A stretch of DNA of 64,000 bases from Xenopus tropicalis. Its lineage: Eukaryota; Chordata; Amphibia; Anura; Pipidae. A model generated the notes under the pieces. That model made no database searches, had not been told where the DNA came from, and saw nothing but the letters and a program-made list of their open reading frames with translations. The DNA lies in assembly GCF_000004195.4 (NCBI RefSeq), contig NC_030677.2:57480222-57544221 (forward strand), read 5' to 3'. The position numbers and the translations under genes were made by a program. Shown here piece by piece: positions 51,101 to 60,100 of this stretch. Every line of letters starts with the position of its first letter. Position 1 is the first letter of the stretch.

Positions 51101-54100
51101 GGGACCAACAGCCTGTTTCTCTACCTGTGTAGAAAACCAAGAGGAGAAAAAGACGATACTAACCATCTTGCTCCCATCCACTACTTGCTGTAAGTGCATA
51201 GATAGCCATGATGTGGCCTTTCTGCACACATGGAGGAAATTTCATGATATTTTTGTGTTTCCAAACTGAAAATCCTCTTTGTGTGTGCAGCAAGGAGAGG
51301 ATAAAATAATGCAGGTAGGCAAACATCCTGGTGTGCCATTGGTCCTAATCCGAATTAGAGAATTTCCAGTTACTCCACATTAACTCACATTAAAAGTATG
51401 AAAAAAAATGCTTTCTATGCCAGATGGCATATTGCCTTACATGAGGTATAGAAACATCACCGGCATGCACTCAACGGACTACAGGACAATGGTTGTAAAA
51501 CTTCAAAAAGGCTTTATTCAAGGATCCAGACCTGACGTGTTGTCACACGTATTCATAGGTACAAAGTCAGTAGTAAACTGATACAAGTTAAAAAAGCATG
51601 TGGAGATGACATCACTCCTAATGACACCCCACCAAAGAAAACCTTCTAACAGTAGACTATCAACATTAACATTAAATATTGAGCATTTTTGATTTCCAGG
51701 GAATACTACATAATCTGATTAATAGTTATAAGAAAAAATTATAAGAAAAAAAACTCAAATCAGATTACATAAATGGCAGAAATAAAGGCAGCTCCTCTGA
51801 AACTGATCCAAATATAAAACAATTTATCACTCAGGTTCAACATCCGACATAATCTTAACATATTAATACTATGCAATGCATGTCTCGTTGCTCAGTGGTT
51901 CCAGAGCTGTTTGTTTTCACACCTTCAGGTCAGACGCTAAGCACTTTCTTCCTGACAAGAGCTGTGCACTGACAGTTAAAAATTATGTATTAAAGATATA
52001 AAGAGAACCATGTGCAAAAAAGGCAATGTCTGAGACGCACACAAAATCACAACACATGGACTATGTCTTTTTTATTATTAGTGACTAGTACAGCTGTCAT
52101 ATAGAAATAGCAGATATTGCTGGCATCCGTAATAAAACCGTTTCATCAAGGAGCGCCTCATTTGCTCATACTGTCCAATATATATCACAAAGATATATAT
52201 ATTGAGCAGAAGCAGCAAACAGATACATCTTCAGACTCGCAAGTTTTTTGCTTTGCCTTTCCTGCACTTTACTTGCATTATAACATTGGTTTACACAGCT
52301 GGGTTCATTTTATTTGTTTACCACATCAATGTTTATATCTAATACTGTATATTGTAATAAAATACATTTTCAATTTAGAATCAGTGTTATTTATATCGGG
52401 TATCCTGCAGGGCCAGGACTAGCGCTAACTGCTATTTATAAACCTACTCATGTATTTTAACTACTGTCCTGTAACAAGGATTCGGCAAAATTTTTGCCTT
52501 TGCCTTTCAAGTGTCAGGCCAAACCGAATCCTTAAAATCACGTGACTTTTGGTTACATGAACATGGAAAAAAAATTTTAAGCACATGTGGAGTGCATGCT
52601 TCTATTTAATCCCACCACAGCATAATTTCCATATGCACATTAGGATTCGGAGTTTGGCAGGAGCCCGAAATAATGGATTCGTTGCATCCCTAGTAACAAT
52701 ACTCCTGGTGTAAATCTGTCATTGCGCACACGATTTGCTGCGTTAATTAAAAGTCACCGTGACTAATTGCCCCGTGTGTCTTTGCCTTAAAGAATAATCT
52801 TGAAGGTTTAATTGCCCCATGTGTCTTTGCCCTTAAGAATAATCTTGAAGGTTTATTTCAAAGTTTTTGAAGTTATATTTTTGGGCCTTTAATAATTATT
52901 AACAGAATTTGCCATCACAACATCACACTGCTTCAAATAAAAAGTTGTGTCTGAAATTGCACTATACACACACATTTCTCTTACGTAAGTAAATTACTTC
53001 TTACATCGGTATGACCTGACCTTCTCTTGTCCACTTGAGACTAGAGAAGGCTGCTGATACTCTTTCATAGATGCCTCAAAAATTTTAAAATAATACTAAA
53101 GGAGCCTTAAAATTCCACTACACCAATATGACACAGAAGACAAAATAGTTTCTTACATTAGTCACACTGGCAGACTAGTACTATTCCCTGTCTGGGCACA
53201 TCCAAAAGTCAGGCAAAGGCATTACTAATGTAAGCAAGAAAGGTACCTAATACATGACTGGTAAATTGCAAGTGTTTTGTTTGTTTGTTTCTACATGGGG
53301 AAAGTGCAATAAATACATCTCAATTGAGTATAGGAAGTCTACTTTAAGCAAAGTTATGGCTTCAGCTAAATGTTTACGAAAAATCAGAGATATTACAGGA
53401 ATACTGTCAAAATGCATCAGTTATAAGAGTTTCTCTAGCAGAATCTTGCATTGATATCCATTTTCTAAAATTGCAAACATATTTTTTATATCTAATTTTA
53501 ACATTTCACATGGGGCTAACATGTTTTTTGTTTCCAAAGGTGCGACAGCCACATGCCTTGTGCTCTGATAAACTTCATTCACACTTTACTGCTGAGCTGC
53601 AAGTTGGAGTGATATCACCCCCTCCCAGCAGCCAATCAGCAGAACAATGGGAAGGAAGCAAGATAGCAGCTCCCAGTAGGTATCAGAATAGCACTCAATA
53701 TTAAAAATTCCAAGTCTGGCTCATGACTCCTGCAGTTACATGGAGTAGGAGAAACAACAGGTTATCAGAAAGCAGTTCTAATGTGTAGCGCTGGCTCCTT
53801 CTGAAAGCTCAGAATCAGGCATAACGCAATGAGATGGCGCCTACATACCAATATTACAGCTAAAAAAAAAAAAATACATATGTTGGTTCAAGAATAAAAT
53901 TTTAAATGGTAGAGTGAATTATTTGCTATGTACACAGTGTAGTTTAGAAATAAAAAGTATACGGCAGGGCCCTCTTCACCACTTGTATCGGTTATTGATT
54001 GCTTTATATGTTACTCTGTATGTCCAATGTATGAAACCCACTTATTGTACAGCGCTGCGGAATATGTTGGCGCTTTATAAATAAATGTTAATAATAATAA

Positions 54101-57100
54101 TAATATACCATAAAAATCCCTTTAATTATATATGTTACATATATGTGCCTAGCACAGTACAGGTCCATCAATGGGACATTGTACTCCTTGTTCAAGATGA
54201 GTGCAAAGAATAGGGCTTAAGCTGAACACACTTTTTGCCTATTGTTGAATCATGACAAAGCTATGGTTTTTGTTATTTCTTGAGCTAAACTGGGAAAAAC
54301 TGGGAAATTAAGGCTACTCCATGTTCTTGCAAGTAAGATAACTGCATTACCAGTGCACAGATAACACCTCTGCATAGTTAAGTCCTGCTTACAAAACAGG
54401 CACAACAATGGGTGATGGGAGTGGGTTGTACCTTGCAAGGTCCAAACATGAAAGTATCTTCGGTTTGCCTGTTTGCCCTTTTTAAGCTCAACAAAAACCA
54501 TAGATTTTAAAAATCATAGATATTCCTATTAAAATAATAGGCAAAAAGTATATTCGGCACAAATCCTATTCTGTACTAAATGAACAGAATGAGTGCACAT
54601 ATTCTGGGTACTTCTTTTTACACCAATTGGAACAAATTCACAGTACTAATCAGACAGAATGATGGTCACTGCCATCATAAGTACTAATGGGGCAGGGACT
54701 TATACGAAAGATGAATAATATCTATAAAGCACTGCAGAAATGTGTTGGTGCTATATAAATAATATATAAATAATAGAAATATAGGAAATAAATTAATAAT
54801 GGGTTGACATAATGAGCCAGTGTGTAAATAGTTGGGCAGGATTCCTTGAGGATCACAAAGGCACTTATAATTTACTAATATTTTGTTGTTTAAGTTATAT
54901 TAGGCTAAGGACCCACGGAGCTGTTCAGTCGCCAGCAATAGATCTGTGCTATCACAGGCGACTAACTGCTGCCAAATGGCTTTCCACCAGCAACAAGAGG
55001 AGTCGACGGTGGAAAGCCCATTGCATTGCTTCAGTTTTCCAAAGTCGCACAAAGTTGCCTGCAGAAGTGAACTTTCCACGATATCGGAATATGGAAGCAA
55101 TGCGTATTGTTGCAGGTGGAAAGGCATTTCGGAGAGGTTAGTCACCCACAATAGCAGAGATCTATCGTAGGTGACTGAACCACTCCATTGGTCCTTAGCT
55201 TAAATCAGCTATATTACTCTTGGGGGGAATAGACTTTCCTAAACAGTAGTAGAGCTGTCCGTAAACACAACAAACAAGCTTTACTTATATGCATTCTCCT
55301 GCCTCAGTGTAAAATATCTACATTACATAATCAGCTAAAGCATACACTGGCTGATCCTGTATGGTATCAGTTGGATTGATCCTCTGGCAGAACAGTATGG
55401 AGGGGTCATACACTGTATGTCTTCCTTTCTTTTGAGTCTTACTTAAGGCTAACAACTTAAATAACTGGAACAGCAGGAAGTGAAGAGGACTTGTAGCTCC
55501 TCTTCACTTCCCTATGAGGGGGGTGCACCATACTGAAATATGATGGATTAGCAGATTAAATTTTCTCTGATTGTGCCCTGGTTGGAATAAAACATAGGAC
55601 CCCAGAAAACTCACCAAACATATGTTTATTGTTCTTTATGGCATCATTTTTTTAGCATTCCATCTAACTGCAAAAATGGCTTGCAGTTTGACCTGGAATA
55701 ATGCAAAAGTTCCAAGTCAAGACAATATAGAATTCTCAGCTGTAATGAAATGCTGCTAGCTATTTGTAACCAGTCGCCTGTATAAGGAGAGCATGTGGTT
55801 ACTGAATAGCACAAATAACTTGCAGAGAATGAAAAGAATACTTTGGTCTAGTTCATTCATGTCTTAAGCCTGAACTCACTAAAGATGATGCTACAAACCT
55901 TCATAAGGCCTTCAAACAGATCTGAAGTTGGGAAAAAAGAAATGCATTTGCAAAACATTAGCAAATCCTGTTTAACAGTTATCATTTATGTGTTGCTGTT
56001 CTCCTGTTAAGTTACCTTATCTCTTTGGGAAAAAAGCTTAAAAAAAAAAAAAAAAAACACAACAGATAGCATGGCGAGATTACCTGCATAGGCAGTAAGG
56101 GCTCTGGCACACAGGGAGATTTAGTCGCCCGCGACAATTCTCCCTGTTCGCGGGCGACTAATCTCCCCGAAATTCCATCCCACCGGCGAAAATGTAAATC
56201 GCTGGTGGGATGGCATACGCGACGGCGCGATTTCAGTGAAATCGTGGAAGTTTTCCTCTCAAGGCATTTAACAATTGTATTTTATTTATGTGCTACTGGA
56301 TTGGCCAAAATGCACCAATTATATTGATGGTTCCAAAAATGCAATGCACAAATCATAAGGAGACAATGGACTAGATACAGGGTGTTAATGTCTGGTTAGC
56401 TCATGTCCTCCGACATACAAAAGGCCCTAGTAGAGTGGATGGTTATTCTGGACAAACCAGCTTCTTCCCAATGGGATCACATAGGCCCATATAAAGAAAC
56501 TGCTGGAAAATTGTCTAGCAACTGTCTGAGCCGCCTTCCTACTTCCTTCATACATGGATGTCAATGTCAATCCTTCTAGCAATTCTTGTCTTGGTGCCTT
56601 CTGAACACCAAAACATCCCATGCAATGCAAAAGCAAAGAGAAGAAAACCTTTCTGCACTGTTATACAGATGCAGCTATTGCTATCCAGTACTACCATTTG
56701 TTTTTTAGAAGTCTATATTTCCCTTGCTCTATGTTACACGCCTAGTCCATTTAACCTCAGAACTCATTGTTTTGAACACTTACCTAGCAGAATTACTTCT
56801 AAGTTTGCTGGTGCCCCTAAAACAATGTCTAAATGTTTTTACGCACAGGCATTTCACTTGCTGTGTGCTTCATTTTTATGCAACCTGTTTTTTTCCCCCC
56901 ACATTCAGTGTTGGTGTCTGCTTCTGTGGGTACATAGTCACAATGAGATCAGCAAACACTTGCTTTTGCATGTTGCAAAAAACATTACTCTGGACACAGA
57001 TCTAACATTTCCGGATTTCTGTTTGAGCTATCCCATGCCAAGTGTTTACTGGCAAAATCAGCACAAAATGGCTTAAACAGGCATGAATACAGAGTTTTAG

Positions 57101-60100
57101 ATTGCATAGACCCATTAAAGTTTATTCTAAGAAAATGAATCTAATGAGGAATAGCTGAAACTGGTTTGATCCAATTTGACCAAGCATTTTAACTTTTCCT
57201 TATTGGAGAAGGAAAGTAATTTGGGCATTTTACTGCCTAAAGATTCACTACATTAGTGCCACCTAGAACAGTATATTTATTCTGTAGAAAGCATTGCCAT
57301 ACCCGAGTAAAGCCATTTTAAGTAGCTTCCTGTTTACAGTCTTGCCGTTATAGCTCAGATCACACATTCCTAAGGAAGGGGGAAGGGAGTTTTTAGCATT
57401 TTTATGGAAGGGGGGAGCAAGGAGAGAACTGCGTAGACTCTGGCCACGGGAATTAAGGATTTTTCTGAAAGAGGAAGTCAGACACCCAAATAACATGTTT
57501 AAAAAAAAAAGGAGACAAGAAATCCTGTGTTTCTTTTGATAGAGGACTCAGTGCAGGGTTTCTGTGAGTGCTTATGGCTGTATTTACATATACCTTTCAG
57601 ATAAAGCTTACTTAGGTGAACTTTAAAGGAGAAGGAAAAGTGAAAACTATCACCCGTTTCCCCCACCAGAGGTGCAGGCTAATAGAGCAAGCACTACATT
57701 TGGGGGAAATTAGTTTTTTCAGTCCCCGCCATTGCTAGGCCATTTTTTTTTGGCAAGCATTTGCATAATGGGATGTCTCCCCACTTGCTTATTATGGGTA
57801 TGCGCCTGAGCTAGGAGCGGTGGATGCGATTCACCCTTCTACGTCACACACATACGCATTATAAACTGTGGCATTTGCTCATTATGCACATGCGAGTGTC
57901 ACAAACTGGCTGCCTGTACCGGGAGTTCCCTTCTGGTGTGGGCAGCCTAGTGCTGACAGGGGCTATTTTTTCCCTCAGCCAGAGTGCGGGCTGCTATAGG
58001 TGATAGGTGCCCTTTAAGGGATATGGCACAAAAGGCAATTTAAGACATTTTGCCTGCCATGTTTTGTAGGCCAAACACATGGGCCAAAAAGCTCTGTACA
58101 AGAATAGCCTGAAAGCACTGCAGTGCATGGTAAAAAAAAAATGTGGAGGGCAATGTGCCATTGTCATTAATGTCCAAAGAGTGCATGGTCCCACATCCTA
58201 GAACACCAGTTCACACTGCAATTTAAGTACAGTCTCACTTCATTTTCCTCATAAGAGGAATCTAAACCCGAAAAAATTAATTGGTATAAACTTACCCGGG
58301 GAGCTTCTCTGAGCAGTTTTGAACATTCATTTTCTATTTTTAGTGGTATTTGCATTTTTACCGCTAATAGCAGGCTTTTGGCTTACTGGAGGGATAGCTG
58401 AAGTTCATAGGAAATGCAATAGACAGGTCCCTGACACTCTGTGCCTTTAAGAGCTGCTCAGACTGCTATTAGCAGTCTAAAAATGTCTTAAGCTGCTAAT
58501 ATCTCAGAAAAGACTAACTAAAAATGAATGCATAAATACACAGAAAGGGGTTGTGGGAGCACCCCAAGGCTAAATAGAGTATGCAAATACAATGGAAGTG
58601 TGACTTATTTGGCCAAATTAACTACAAGCATACAAAAAGAGAGGATGATTGATCAATGCACATTCCCTGGTCCCCTGTTTCATGAGTAAATTATCTATGC
58701 TAGTGCATGTGTTTACAAAAACAGGGGTTTTTAAGTTACAAAATTATGATCATAAGATTGGTAAGCCACCATACCACGTCAAGGTAAACCCCGTATGGTG
58801 GTCCTATCTATTTACCTCTGGACATATTTTTCAAAAGCTGGCACTCCTGTGCACTGTTGCCATTCTTGACCTGGGGGCTGGTTTGAGTCAGAAATGAATG
58901 CAATTAGCAAAAATGCTCAGTAGACTGCTCTGAGTTCATTTACACTAATTAATTTTTGGGTAAAGATAAATCATAAAGACTTAAACTGCTTATTCCCATG
59001 CATAGTTTTCTGGATTCTTTAGCACATCTATGGCAAAGTGGTGCTGGATGCTAAAAGCAGACAAAGCACAACAGGGATGAAAGACACTACATATAATACT
59101 TTCTGCATTTGGCAGCTGCATCCATCATTAATAATTCTTATAAACCTTGTGCTGGGAGTCAGTTGAGTGCATTGTTTAATCCTTTTGAATGCCAAAGACT
59201 GCAGAATTTATGATGTTGAAAAAGAAAATCCAAGGCAGCAAAAGAGTCTTTATCTCTATTCTCTATCCAGTTAGACTTGATTCTGGAAGGAAAGTCAAAT
59301 GCTCCATTTACTAAGGGCTCTGGCACACGGGGAGATTAGTCGCCCGCGACAAATCTCCCGTGTCTCAGGCGACTAATCTCCCCAGATTGCCATCCCACCG
59401 GCGAAAATGTAAATCGCCGGTGGGATGGCATACGCGGCGGCGCGATTTCACTGAAATTGCGCAAGTTTCCTCTCGAGGCAGTGAAATTGCGCCGCTGCGT
59501 ATGCCATCCCATCGCCGGTGGCAATATGGGGAGATTAGTCGCCAGCGAACAGGGAGTTTTGTCGCGGGCGACTAATCTCCCAGTGTGCCAGAGCCCTAAA
59601 GCTATTTCTAATCACACCTGTACATCCTAGCAGATACCCAGAATACAGTACACAGTGTATATACAAATTTATGCATGCAAGTCGCTGACAGTGTAAATAA
59701 GTTAAGGCAGCAACATGTATTTGCTATTCATACATTTACTGAACCTTTACTGTATAACGTATAAAAACTTTAAATCGAAGAAAAATTATGACCACATTTC
59801 CCTAGATACGATATGATACGATACGATTTTTGGCAATACAGCCACCCAGAATTTCACTCGTAATTTGCTCAGAATGCTAAGAAAGGTTGCTGCTAACATT
59901 TCCACACAAACATGGGTAACAAAACTTTCATAAAGAATCTCAGCCTGCAAGTTTTGGCATCTATTTTGTGATAAATTTTTAGATTAAAAAAAAATAACAT
60001 CCAGTTTATCCTTGGGGTTTGGGGATGATATTGACATGACCTTTTATATATTGCCTCTACCTGTTTGTGCGGTTTGTACTGCCACAGATTTGTTTGGAGA

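Noticed and set aside
50743..51108. 121-codon minus-strand frame
   Set aside because: It overlaps a palindromic GCCGATATCCGCCAAC repeat, so the frame is repeat-derived.
56558..57076. 172-codon plus-strand frame with hydrophobic stretches
   Set aside because: No known motif or splice context; composition looks like translated AT-rich intron sequence.
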